DNA of 64,000 nt from NCBI RefSeq assembly GCF_004798935.1, contig NZ_RAHT01000006.1, forward strand, positions 273,246 to 337,245. Direction: 5' to 3'. The translations under genes and the position numbers were made by a program. Source of the DNA: Ningiella ruwaisensis. GTDB lineage: Bacteria; Pseudomonadota; Gammaproteobacteria; Enterobacterales; Alteromonadaceae. The notes under the pieces are model-generated. The model did not search any database. It worked only from the letters and a program-made list of their open reading frames with translations, and had not been told where the DNA came from. This document shows positions 19,448 through 27,170 of the stretch, piece by piece (positions within the stretch are counted from its first letter, which is position 1; each line of letters begins with the position of its first letter).

Positions 19448-21045
19448 GAGTGTGCTCCTTGTGCTTGTGTCGCTTGACTGTTTACACCGATTACCGCGCT
19501 TTCTTCTAATGCTTGTTCTGCCTCAGCAAAAGTGGCTGATGGGCCTTTGCACGCATATTTCTGCATCAGGTAAAAGGCGGCAATGAACATTAAGGTATAA
19601 AAGGCTGAATAAGCGATCATGGTTGTCACAACATCTGCAACAGATAAGTTAGAAACGGCTGTATGCACAGGTAGTATCTCTGCAATGGACCATGGCTGGC
19701 GACCATATTCAGCTACAAACCATCCCGCCTCAGACGCTATCCACGGTAAAGGTAAACTCCAAAGCGCTGCTTTTAATAACCATCGTGGTTTGGTAATTTG
19801 ATGCTTTGTAGAATAGTAAAAGGCACATACGAAAAGCACTAACATTGCAAAGCCACTAGCGACCATTATTCTAAAACTCCAGAAAAGCGGAGCAACTTTA
19901 GGAACACTGTATTCCACTGCTTTTTTCAAGGCTTCTTCGCTTGGTTGTGTAATATCCTCAGCAAAAGGTTCAAGCAGCATGGCATAGCCTAGATTGTCTT
20001 TATGCGTCTCAAATTGCTGGATTTGCGCTTCAGTAGCCTCGCCACTGCGCACAGAAGCAAGTACTTCATAAGCCTTTATTCCTGAAAGAATACGCTCGCG
20101 GTGAGCTAATTTGTGCTCTTTTAAACCGGTCACTTCTTCATCCAGTGAGCGCGTTGCAATTATTCCCATGGCATACGGAATTTGAAGCGCATACTCCACC
20201 TCTTGCGTTTCGTCATTTGGGAAACCAAACACGGTAAAAGGGGCTGGTGCGGGGTGTGTTTCGTACTCTGCTTCAACCGCTGCTAATTTTACTTTTTGCA
20301 CATCACCTAATTCATATCCACTTTCGTCCCCTAAAACAATGACCGAAAGCACCGAAGCAAGACCAAAGCTTGCCGCAATAGCAAATGAACGCCTGGCGAA
20401 AGCGATATCTTTTCCTTTTAATAGGTAGTAAGAAGAAATTGCCAAAACAAAAACCGCAGCGGTCACATAACCGGCAGATACGGTATGTACAAATTTAACT
20501 TGTGCAACCGGATTAAACATCACTTCTGTAAAGCTAGTCATCTCCATTCGCATAGACTCAAAATTAAATTCTGCGCCAACTGGATATTGCATCCAGCCAT
20601 TTGCAATTAAAATCCAAAGCGCAGAGAAGTTTGATCCTAAAGCAACAAGCCATGTGGTCATCAAGTGTTTAACTTTAGACATTTTGTCCCACCCAAAGAA
20701 AAACAAACCAACAAAGGTAGACTCCAGGAAAAAGGCCATTAAGCCTTCGATGGCAAGCGGCGCGCCGAATATATCGCCCACATAATGCGAGTAGTAAGAC
20801 CAATTCATACCGAATTGAAACTCCATCGTAAGGCCTGTGGCTACCCCGATGGCAAAGTTAATACCAAACAGCTTGCCCCAAAACTTGGTCATTTGTTTAT
20901 AAATTTCTTTCCCGGTCATGACATACACCGATTCCATGATGGCTAAAAGAAAAGATAAACCCAAAGTCAGGGGGACGAAGATGAAATGGAACATGGCAGT
21001 CATAGCAAATTGCCAACGAGAGAGTTCCACTAAGGTCTCGTTCAT
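19444..21045 (-). CDS. cydA: Cytochrome bd ubiquinol oxidase subunit I
   Basis: A 533-residue haem-bearing subunit. His20 in AMTAMFH corresponds to the high-spin haem ligand region. The quinol-binding periplasmic loop is of the long E. coli type, and GWFVAEYGRQPW is the conserved C-terminal quinol motif. ATG 21045 is chosen because AGGAG lies 7 bases upstream and MNETLVELSRWQFAMTA matches other CydA starts; the frame continues 20 codons further upstream but is not needed. Preceded by a sigma-54-like promoter, not by an obvious ArcA/Fnr arrangement. Confidence 0.96.
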   Translation of the reverse strand: MNETLVELSRWQFAMTAMFHFIFVPLTLGLSFLLAIMESVYVMTGKEIYKQMTKFWGKLFGINFAIGVATGLTMEFQFGMNWSYYSHYVGDIFGAPLAIEGLMAFFLESTFVGLFFFGWDKMSKVKHLMTTWLVALGSNFSALWILIANGWMQYPVGAEFNFESMRMEMTSFTEVMFNPVAQVKFVHTVSAGYVTAAVFVLAISSYYLLKGKDIAFARRSFAIAASFGLASVLSVIVLGDESGYELGDVQKVKLAAVEAEYETHPAPAPFTVFGFPNDETQEVEYALQIPYAMGIIATRSLDEEVTGLKEHKLAHRERILSGIKAYEVLASVRSGEATEAQIQQFETHKDNLGYAMLLEPFAEDITQPSEEALKKAVEYSVPKVAPLFWSFRIMVASGFAMLVLFVCAFYYSTKHQITKPRWLLKAALWSLPLPWIASEAGWFVAEYGRQPWSIAEILPVHTAVSNLSVADVVTTMIAYSAFYTLMFIAAFYLMQKYACKGPSATFAEAEQALEESAVIGVNSQATQAQGAHS

Positions 21046-21098
21046 GATGCTTCTCCTAATGAGCGTAAGTAAGAAAATTCCTATACCTAACTCACTTG

Positions 21099-21114
21099 AG
21101 CACAAGTTATGCCA
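21099..21114 (-). promoter_or_regulatory. Candidate sigma-54 promoter for the cydABXDC operon
   Basis: On the minus strand the sequence reads TGGCATAACTTGTGCT. This fits the -24/-12 pattern TGGCA...TGCT with exact spacing; the departures are C6, G7 and one T of the -12 box. It lies 54 bases upstream of the cydA start. TGTCATTATTGGCA (minus strand, 21220-21233) about 105 bases further upstream resembles the dyad found in front of sqr. Confidence 0.55.
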
Positions 21115-21210
21115 ATAAAATAAATTGATATAAGGTTCTGAAAAATATAAAGTATTTTACTAATATAAGTGGATCAAAGCATGCTGGATAGCAATCTCGC
21201 CATAAATGAC

Positions 21211-21242
21211 AAAGCTGAATGCCAATAATGACACTCAGCTTT
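21211..21242 (-). terminator. Inverted repeat downstream of the sqr operon
   Basis: AAAGCTGA (21211-21218) pairs with TCAGCTTT (21235-21242) across a 16-base loop. It begins 38 bases beyond the stop of the DUF3365 gene and separates it from cydA. The T tract on the minus strand is interrupted (TTTGTCATTTAT), so it may be a weak terminator. The loop also holds a possible activator half-site pair. Confidence 0.42.
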
Positions 21243-21279
21243 TATTGTTATTCCGGTTAAAAAGAAGAAAATTCAATAA

Positions 21280-21897
21280 TTATTCGCTTATGGTTTTTTG
21301 CAAAGTAAATGCACCTCGCAATTCATCCAGCGTAAACCCCGTGGCAGAGTCTTTCGGATATTGCGTATTAATATGCTTTAATAAGCTTTCATTAACGTTA
21401 GAGCCATGACACGCCAGACAAACCTGCGACGTCTCAATCGCTTTCATGTAATAAAAGCTCGTATCATCTATCTTGCTTACATGTAAGTCAGCCGCAGACT
21501 TGCCTCCTTTATACGCTTTATCGAATGCTAACATGACACCGCGTTCCCATTCATTCGGCGCGTTATCAGGATTTCGCACACCTAAACTGGTGCGCGCTAA
21601 TGTCCAGCCATCGGTAGACAAAGAACGAGCAATTTCGGGCGCTTTATCTTTACAAACCGTAACGGCATGGGCTAAACCCTGCTCTTGAATGGCGCTTGAA
21701 AGCTCACCTTTGAGCTGCGTTGCAAATACTTTAATTTTCTCGTTCGCCTCCCTTTCAAGCGTGGCTTCCTGCGAATGTTGGGCAAGCAAAGTGAAACTAC
21801 TTGTTAAAATAAAAAGTCCGGCACATACGCTCACTAGTTTTAATGCTCTCGGGTTCATTTGCCGCCTAATACATGTTGATATTGTATTGTTTTTCAT
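21280..21897 (-). CDS. Periplasmic c-type haem protein, DUF3365 family
   Basis: A 205-residue protein with a hydrophobic export segment (about 19-40). The rest resembles DUF3365 (Tll0287-like haem domain): GWTLARTSLGVRNPDNAPNEWE followed by one CLACH haem c attachment motif (160-164). AGAGG upstream of ATG 21897 supports the start. It begins 11 bases after the SQR stop, so the two are co-transcribed. Role unknown. It could be an electron carrier or a redox/sulfide-sensing partner of SQR; that is inference from the operon. Confidence 0.83.
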   Translation of the reverse strand: MKNNTISTCIRRQMNPRALKLVSVCAGLFILTSSFTLLAQHSQEATLEREANEKIKVFATQLKGELSSAIQEQGLAHAVTVCKDKAPEIARSLSTDGWTLARTSLGVRNPDNAPNEWERGVMLAFDKAYKGGKSAADLHVSKIDDTSFYYMKAIETSQVCLACHGSNVNESLLKHINTQYPKDSATGFTLDELRGAFTLQKTISE

Positions 21898-21908
21898 TAT
21901 CGTCCTCT

Positions 21909-23219
21909 TTATTTACGATCAGATTCCAGCGCCTTTTCAATCGCTTCTTCTTCAAGACGATTTATTCCAAGCGCTTTTAACACGTATTTTTCATAAACAG
22001 GCTCGCTATTTCCTGTTTTCATTTTTCGCATAAAATATTTTTCAAAAGCGATTTTCGCCAAATGCACCCACTTACCTTTTTTAAACCACGTAATATTGCG
22101 AGGTGGAATTTGCGGCATGGCAACAAAGGCAGCTCCTGTATCCCCCATGTCAGCAAGACATATGGCATGCCATGTGCCTTTGGTATTCGGCTCCTTGCCA
22201 TCAATAATCAGGGCTTTTAAATTGTGTGCAATAGCGGTCATCATTGTTTCAATCATGTAGCCAGTTTTTGGTGTACCGGTAGGCACGGGAGTGACCTCTA
22301 CAGGGGGAATAGCTACGCAAACGCCGCCTGAAAAAATATTTGGGTATCTAGGGCTTCTTTGATGGGCATCTGTAATGACAAAACCTTTCGGATTGCACAA
22401 GCCTTCTACCTTTGCCACCGCATCAATACCGGCAAAAGGTGGGATCAGCATGGCGTGATTAAAGGGCAACTCGTATGTAAACTCCGTTTCTCCTTTGCGA
22501 TTAAGTTCAGATACGTGCATTAAACCATCATTCACCTTATCGACTTGAGCATTACAAATCCACTTGATATCTCGCTGACGCAACTCAGATTCCAATAAGC
22601 TTTTGGAATCCCCCCCCCCTGCCAGGCCAAGGTGTCCGATGTAGGGCTCACTGGTTACAAAGTGAATCGGAACTTTGTGCCTGACTTTAGCATCACGTAA
22701 TGCCTTATCAAGAATAAATGCGTATTCGTAGGCCGGCCCAAAACAGCTCGCCCCCTGAAACGCCCCCACCACGACCGGCCCTGGCTGTTGAAGCAGCTTT
22801 TCAAAATCTTCGTAGCTCTGTTTGGCATGGTCAAGCGTACAAACCGATTGGGTGTACCCCTGTGGTCCAGCACCTTCTATGCTCGAGAAAGCAAGCTTGG
22901 GGCCGGTTGCGATAATCAAATAATCATAATCTATCCGTGCACCGTCTGAAGCAACCAAACAATTTTGATGCGCATCAATTTCAACGATATGCGCACATAT
23001 AAAACCGATGTCCTTTTTCTTTAGGTACTTTTCTATTGGCAATGTAATTGCGTCAGGTTCTCTCCACCCTACTGCGACCCAAGGATTGGAGGGAACAAAT
23101 CGAAATTCTGGTCTTTCGTTAACAACGATGACCTCATGTGCTTTTCCAAGCATTTCTTTGGTTTCATAAGCAGCAGGCATCCCACCTGTACCTGCTCCTA
23201 ACACAACGACCCTTGCCAT
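21909..23219 (-). CDS. sqr: Sulfide:quinone oxidoreductase-like flavoprotein
   Basis: A 436-residue FAD-dependent, membrane-associated oxidoreductase. N-terminal FAD motif VVVLGAGTGGMPAA. Cysteines 127, 159 and 354 match the three redox cysteines of characterised SQRs (128/160/356 in Acidithiobacillus), the last in CLADMGDTG. The C-terminal amphipathic region (about 380-436) would dock to the membrane. It oxidises H2S to sulfane sulfur and reduces quinone. ATG 23219 (MARVVVLGAG) is preferred over an upstream in-frame start at 23252. Ten consecutive G (22610-22619 as C) encode Gly201-203. Promoter is sigma-54-like. Confidence 0.9.
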   Translation of the reverse strand: MARVVVLGAGTGGMPAAYETKEMLGKAHEVIVVNERPEFRFVPSNPWVAVGWREPDAITLPIEKYLKKKDIGFICAHIVEIDAHQNCLVASDGARIDYDYLIIATGPKLAFSSIEGAGPQGYTQSVCTLDHAKQSYEDFEKLLQQPGPVVVGAFQGASCFGPAYEYAFILDKALRDAKVRHKVPIHFVTSEPYIGHLGLAGGGDSKSLLESELRQRDIKWICNAQVDKVNDGLMHVSELNRKGETEFTYELPFNHAMLIPPFAGIDAVAKVEGLCNPKGFVITDAHQRSPRYPNIFSGGVCVAIPPVEVTPVPTGTPKTGYMIETMMTAIAHNLKALIIDGKEPNTKGTWHAICLADMGDTGAAFVAMPQIPPRNITWFKKGKWVHLAKIAFEKYFMRKMKTGNSEPVYEKYVLKALGINRLEEEAIEKALESDRK

Positions 23220-23266
23220 AATTGAAGCCTTTTGATTATTAAGTAGACACATGTAAATATTCTGTT

Positions 23267-23282
23267 AACAAAAGACGTGCCA
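23267..23282 (-). promoter_or_regulatory. Sigma-54 promoter of the sqr-DUF3365 operon
   Basis: The minus strand reads TGGCACGTCTTTTGTT. This has a perfect -24 element TGGCACG, then 4 bases, then TTGTT at -12, where the consensus is TTGCW (one mismatch). It ends 48 bases before the sqr ATG. The divergent gene encodes a sigma-54 activator, which fits. Confidence 0.75.
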
Positions 23283-23365
23283 TCTTTTATTTTTTGATAA
23301 ACTACTGTTAAATAATGATTTTTTTATTAATGGAGCTAGATACAAAGTTTTTCCTTTGCAAGTTA

Positions 23366-23379
23366 TGTCAAATTTGACA
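23366..23379. promoter_or_regulatory. Palindromic activator site (candidate FisR-type enhancer)
   Basis: TGTCAAATTTGACA is a perfect 14-bp dyad. It lies 84 bases upstream of the sqr -24 box and 39 bases before the divergent activator start. Position and symmetry are those of an upstream activating sequence, and it could also serve autoregulation of the activator. Confidence 0.62.
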
Positions 23380-23417
23380 AAGTAGAAGACAATATTGACT
23401 GGATATATGAGCGCTGT

Positions 23418-24719
23418 ATGAATATTTCTGTTGTGCAATCAATGATAAATGCGATTGATAAACCAGCTATTTTCATTGATACCGATTATCGTATTTTAGC
23501 GGTAAATGAGTCCTATCGGGATACTTACGAAACAGAAGTTGTTATTGGGACAAGCCGCTGTTTTGAAATATCACATGGTCACACAAGTCCTTGTGATAAA
23601 CATGGCGAAGAATGCCCTATCCAACAATGCAAACAAAGCAATAAAGCCAGCAGCGTTATGCATATTCATAATACTGAAAGCGGCAAAACCTATTGCGATA
23701 TTTTAATGAAGCCAATCACTGATGAAAACGGCATAACCACTGGCTTTTTAGAAATTCTCGACCGGATAAATTTCGCAGCTGCCGAATCCGAGGCGAATAA
23801 AATGATTGGCTCCTCCCAACCATTTAAAAACATGCTGACTAAAATCAACCGTGCCGCCAAGTCTGAAATAGCCGTGCTTTTACACGGCGAGACTGGCACA
23901 GGTAAAGAACTGGTGGCAAAAGCGTTACACGCCTCAAGCCGGCGTGCTGATAAACCGTTTGTGGTAATTGAGTGCACTGGTTTGAATGAAAACTTGTTTG
24001 AATCTGAACTTTTTGGCCATGAAAAAGGGGCATTTACAGGTGCTACTCATGCTAAAAAGGGCCTGATAGAAATCGCACATGGTGGTACGGTGTTTTTTGA
24101 TGAAATTGCCGATGTGCCATTGAGTATGCAGGTAAAATTGTTACGCTTGCTGGAAACGCAATGCTACCGCACCGTGGGTGGCATAAAACAGCGCAAAGCT
24201 AACTTTAGGCTGATATGTGCTAGCCATAAAAATCTTCTGGACTTGGTGGACAAAGGAGAATTCAGGCAAGATTTGTACTACCGCATTGCAGGCTTTCCAA
24301 TTGAACTTCCTTCGTTGTCTGAAAGAAAAGAGGATATTCCTTCCCTGGCAAAACACTTCTTGAGTCAAACGGAGCAACACTTTAAGAAATTTAGCCCACG
24401 AGCCTTAAAGCGACTCAGCCAATATCGCTTTCCTGGGAATATACGCGAACTAAAAAGCGTTATCGAAATTGCAGCGCTTATGGCAAATGAAGATATTATT
24501 GATGAAGAAGATTTACCCGATATCGTGCTTAACGAAAAACCTTCTGGTATGCCACTTCCAACGGATGTTATGAGCCTGGATAAGGCTGAAAAAGTCTACC
24601 TTGCAAAGATTTGTGAAACCGAAACCATGTCGATAGAGGCGCTTGCCGAAAAGCTGGATGTCAGCACGCGCACTCTTTATCGAAAATTACAGAAGTATGG
24701 TTTGAAATATGACACTTAA
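23418..24719 (+). CDS. Sigma-54-dependent activator, FisR-like sulfane-sulfur sensor
   Basis: A 433-residue regulator. An N-terminal PAS-like domain (1-115) is cysteine-rich: C48, C59, C66, C71. Spacing of the first three (11 and 7) equals that of the sulfane-sulfur-sensing cysteines reported for FisR (53, 64, 71). The AAA+ domain has Walker A GETGTGKE (157-164), the sigma-54 contact loop GAFTGA (204-209) and Walker B VFFDE (225-229). The C-terminal Fis-type helix-turn-helix is at about 395-430. There is no REC domain. Divergent from sqr across a 198-base region with a sigma-54 promoter and a dyad, so it most likely activates sqr in response to polysulfide. No strong ribosome-binding site seen. 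Confidence 0.88.
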   Translation: MNISVVQSMINAIDKPAIFIDTDYRILAVNESYRDTYETEVVIGTSRCFEISHGHTSPCDKHGEECPIQQCKQSNKASSVMHIHNTESGKTYCDILMKPITDENGITTGFLEILDRINFAAAESEANKMIGSSQPFKNMLTKINRAAKSEIAVLLHGETGTGKELVAKALHASSRRADKPFVVIECTGLNENLFESELFGHEKGAFTGATHAKKGLIEIAHGGTVFFDEIADVPLSMQVKLLRLLETQCYRTVGGIKQRKANFRLICASHKNLLDLVDKGEFRQDLYYRIAGFPIELPSLSERKEDIPSLAKHFLSQTEQHFKKFSPRALKRLSQYRFPGNIRELKSVIEIAALMANEDIIDEEDLPDIVLNEKPSGMPLPTDVMSLDKAEKVYLAKICETETMSIEALAEKLDVSTRTLYRKLQKYGLKYDT

Positions 24720-24748
24720 CTTAGGATTAGCGCATCATTCAAATATTA

Positions 24749-24973
24749 TTAGACGCTATGCTTTTCCATCGCTAGCTGTTTTTCAGTTTTAAAGCCAAAC
24801 ACCTTTTTGAGAATAATGGTCGCCGGGCAAAAGCCGGTGAAACTTTGCTGAAATAAATTCGCGCCAATAAATACCGTGAACCACACAAAATTAGGATGCA
24901 CCCAAACCGTGAGCGCCACAGAAAGAAGCACCATAAAACCTGCAAATGCAGTTAAAGCTCGTTCAGCTGACAT
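24749..24973 (-). CDS. DUF2892 (YgaP-type) small membrane protein
   Basis: A 74-residue protein with two hydrophobic helices separated by HPNFVWF, then GFCPATIILKKVFG. This is the DUF2892 pattern also found in the membrane part of the rhodanese YgaP. Such proteins often accompany sulfide and persulfide genes. CGGAG precedes the ATG. It is convergent with the FisR-like gene (29 bases) and lies 29 bases after the outer-membrane protein gene, so it may be the last gene of the MMPL operon. Confidence 0.82.
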   Translation of the reverse strand: MSAERALTAFAGFMVLLSVALTVWVHPNFVWFTVFIGANLFQQSFTGFCPATIILKKVFGFKTEKQLAMEKHSV

Positions 24974-25002
24974 AAATTTCTCCGTTGTTATATCGTGTTA
25001 TC

Positions 25003-26352
25003 TTAGTAAAAATATCTAAATCGAAGATACATATTGCTCGCATCTTCAAACTGGTTGAAAAAAGTCCAGGGCTCATCGCCGTAAAAAAAGTTAAGGCCTG
25101 CTGATAAACGCCACTCATCTACTGGACTATAGTCGGCATTCAATTTCAGGTAGCCATCGCCATCTGAGCTTGAATAGAAATTAAAAGCATTAAGCGTTAA
25201 GGTTTGTTGCATGGCGCGATAACTTAATCGCTGAGTAAGCCAAACACGACTTCTCGCCACTTCATACTCGGGCGCCAGCGAATTATCAATAAGCGAAGAA
25301 TAGTCTTCAGTACGCTCAAGATACCACTGCAAACTGCCTGTCAGATTTTTTACCAGTTCCTGCTCATAGCCTATTAACCATCGACTTTGACTATTGGGAA
25401 TCAGTGGGTCATTCCCGTTTTTGTCTTCTCTGGAGTCATAATAGGCATATTCAGCATTAACTAATCCTTTGCCTAGCGTAGTTCTCAGACTGGCTCCATA
25501 AACTCTGAGTTTTGAAAAGCTTGGCAAAAACGTCTCGCTCAGGCTATTGGGTGTTTTGTGATAGCCGTCGTAAGCATATAGCGCATATTCAGTACCTTGA
25601 ACGCTTTTGAACAGGCGTAAAGCATACTCTGGAGAATCGGGAAGACGCTCACCGGCCACATCAAAGCCGGGAGCAACCTGCTGCCCGGCAACGGGTGAGA
25701 AAAATGAAAAATAGTCGCCATTTATATAGTTGTCAGGCGTAAATTCAGGTGTTATCACAACATCAATATTCACCAGGTCAAAAAAGCCAGAAAGCTTTGC
25801 TGATAATGAAGGTGCTTTCAAATATTCATCGTCGCGACCGGCAAAAAATGATTGAAAATCTTTCGGAAATAAATCATTCAGAAAAACATAGTCACCAGTA
25901 CCCCAAGTAAGAACCTGTTGACCAATTTTGAGATCAAAATGCTCACCGAAAGGAATTATATTTGCTAAAGAGCCTTGCCACGCTGCTTCTCTTACCTGAA
26001 TTTTAGTCTGATCCAACACGCCATCATAGTAAGCATCGGCATTCAAAGACAAGCGCGACGCACTAAGGTCATAGTCAAATTGGAATTGTGCTCGTAGCTC
26101 GCCTAAACTCATGTCTTTGCTGATCAGTGGATCATCGGAAATTCGCAACCCAGCGGCGACTTCAAAAAAGCCGCTGATGCGATAATCTTGCGTCGTTTCT
26201 TCCTCCCAATCGCCCATATCCCATTCATCATCTTGCGCAAATATGGGCATCGAAAGTATAAACAGCGTCAAGCTCAAAACTACACCAACCCTTGAGCGAC
26301 AAGATATCTTCAGCTTAGATTGGTATGCCTGTGCATTTAATCGCTTTTTCAT
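25003..26352 (-). CDS. Outer-membrane beta-barrel protein (DUF1302-like)
   Basis: A 449-residue protein with a signal peptide (cleavage near IFA-QDDE, about residue 40). It is followed by many amphipathic strands with aromatic girdles and ends in RFRYFY, the aromatic C-terminus recognised by the BAM machinery. The block KIGQQVLTWGTGDYVFLND resembles the DUF1302 porin-like family seen beside MMPL transporters and lipoprotein-sorting-like proteins. It begins 9 bases after the preceding gene, in one operon. Confidence 0.78.
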   Translation of the reverse strand: MKKRLNAQAYQSKLKISCRSRVGVVLSLTLFILSMPIFAQDDEWDMGDWEEETTQDYRISGFFEVAAGLRISDDPLISKDMSLGELRAQFQFDYDLSASRLSLNADAYYDGVLDQTKIQVREAAWQGSLANIIPFGEHFDLKIGQQVLTWGTGDYVFLNDLFPKDFQSFFAGRDDEYLKAPSLSAKLSGFFDLVNIDVVITPEFTPDNYINGDYFSFFSPVAGQQVAPGFDVAGERLPDSPEYALRLFKSVQGTEYALYAYDGYHKTPNSLSETFLPSFSKLRVYGASLRTTLGKGLVNAEYAYYDSREDKNGNDPLIPNSQSRWLIGYEQELVKNLTGSLQWYLERTEDYSSLIDNSLAPEYEVARSRVWLTQRLSYRAMQQTLTLNAFNFYSSSDGDGYLKLNADYSPVDEWRLSAGLNFFYGDEPWTFFNQFEDASNMYLRFRYFY

Positions 26353-26361
26353 ATCAGTAGT

Positions 26362-27159
26362 CTAATCAAGCCATTGACGAGGAGGATTTCGCAAGCTTCG
26401 TTCACTGAAAACATCACTATCTAACCCAATGTCATAACTGATATTGCGAAACTCCATCAAGGTATATGCACCGCTAGTCAAATCACTTACCTTTGAGCGA
26501 ACCACCGTGGGGAAGCCTTGAATTTCCTCTATTTGAACAGCCTCTACCCGTCGGTAGTTGTCATTTTCACCTTTGAAAAAGTCAATCAACACAGGCAGTT
26601 TACTCGTTTTATCGATGGAGACTCGATAATAATCAAACTCCACGGAGTCGGGCTTTTTAGGCGTCGCTTTAAGAATATACTGAGTATCGGTTTCTTGCTC
26701 CAAGACAAAACTGTCTTCAGTAATTGCTCGGCCAGATACGTCCTCATAGAAAAAGTGTGAACCGACAAACGAGGTGCGCTTGTCTCCAGCCGAAATGCGC
26801 TTGACAAGATCCAGCGCAGGCAAGTACAACCACCGATCATCATCTTGGTCAAGACTAGCATGCTTTTCAACGCGAAATACTGTGTCTTTTACATCAGAAG
26901 GTCGGGAAAAAAAGACCATCATTTGTTGATCGCCATTATCTGTCACATCTTTTCGCAAGATAGTGAATTGACGCATTTGTTTACGTCCTTGGCTGTCTAC
27001 TATCATCATTCGTGCATCTGAGCGTCCATCGTCGCCGCTGTAATAGGCTACTTTTTCCGATTCTTTCACCAAATCATTCACATCAATTTCAGCATGGGCT
27101 GCGCTTATCAGGCCCAAACAGCATAATCCAAGCGTTACACGGGGAAATAGTTTTAACAT
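26362..27159 (-). CDS. Outer-membrane lipoprotein-sorting-like protein (LolA/LolB-fold)
   Basis: A 265-residue exported protein. The signal peptide covers residues 1-23, cleaved near AHA-EID. The body resembles the family annotated as outer membrane lipoprotein-sorting protein: DDRWLYLPALDLVKRISAGD followed by FVGSHFFYEDVSGR and a strand-rich C-terminus. Members are encoded with MMPL/RND permeases and barrel proteins and may carry a hydrophobic cargo across the periplasm. GGAG is 7-8 bases before ATG. It follows the RND gene by 11 bases. Confidence 0.82.
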   Translation of the reverse strand: MLKLFPRVTLGLCCLGLISAAHAEIDVNDLVKESEKVAYYSGDDGRSDARMMIVDSQGRKQMRQFTILRKDVTDNGDQQMMVFFSRPSDVKDTVFRVEKHASLDQDDDRWLYLPALDLVKRISAGDKRTSFVGSHFFYEDVSGRAITEDSFVLEQETDTQYILKATPKKPDSVEFDYYRVSIDKTSKLPVLIDFFKGENDNYRRVEAVQIEEIQGFPTVVRSKVSDLTSGAYTLMEFRNISYDIGLDSDVFSERSLRNPPRQWLD

Positions 27160-27170
27160 ATATAAGCTCC

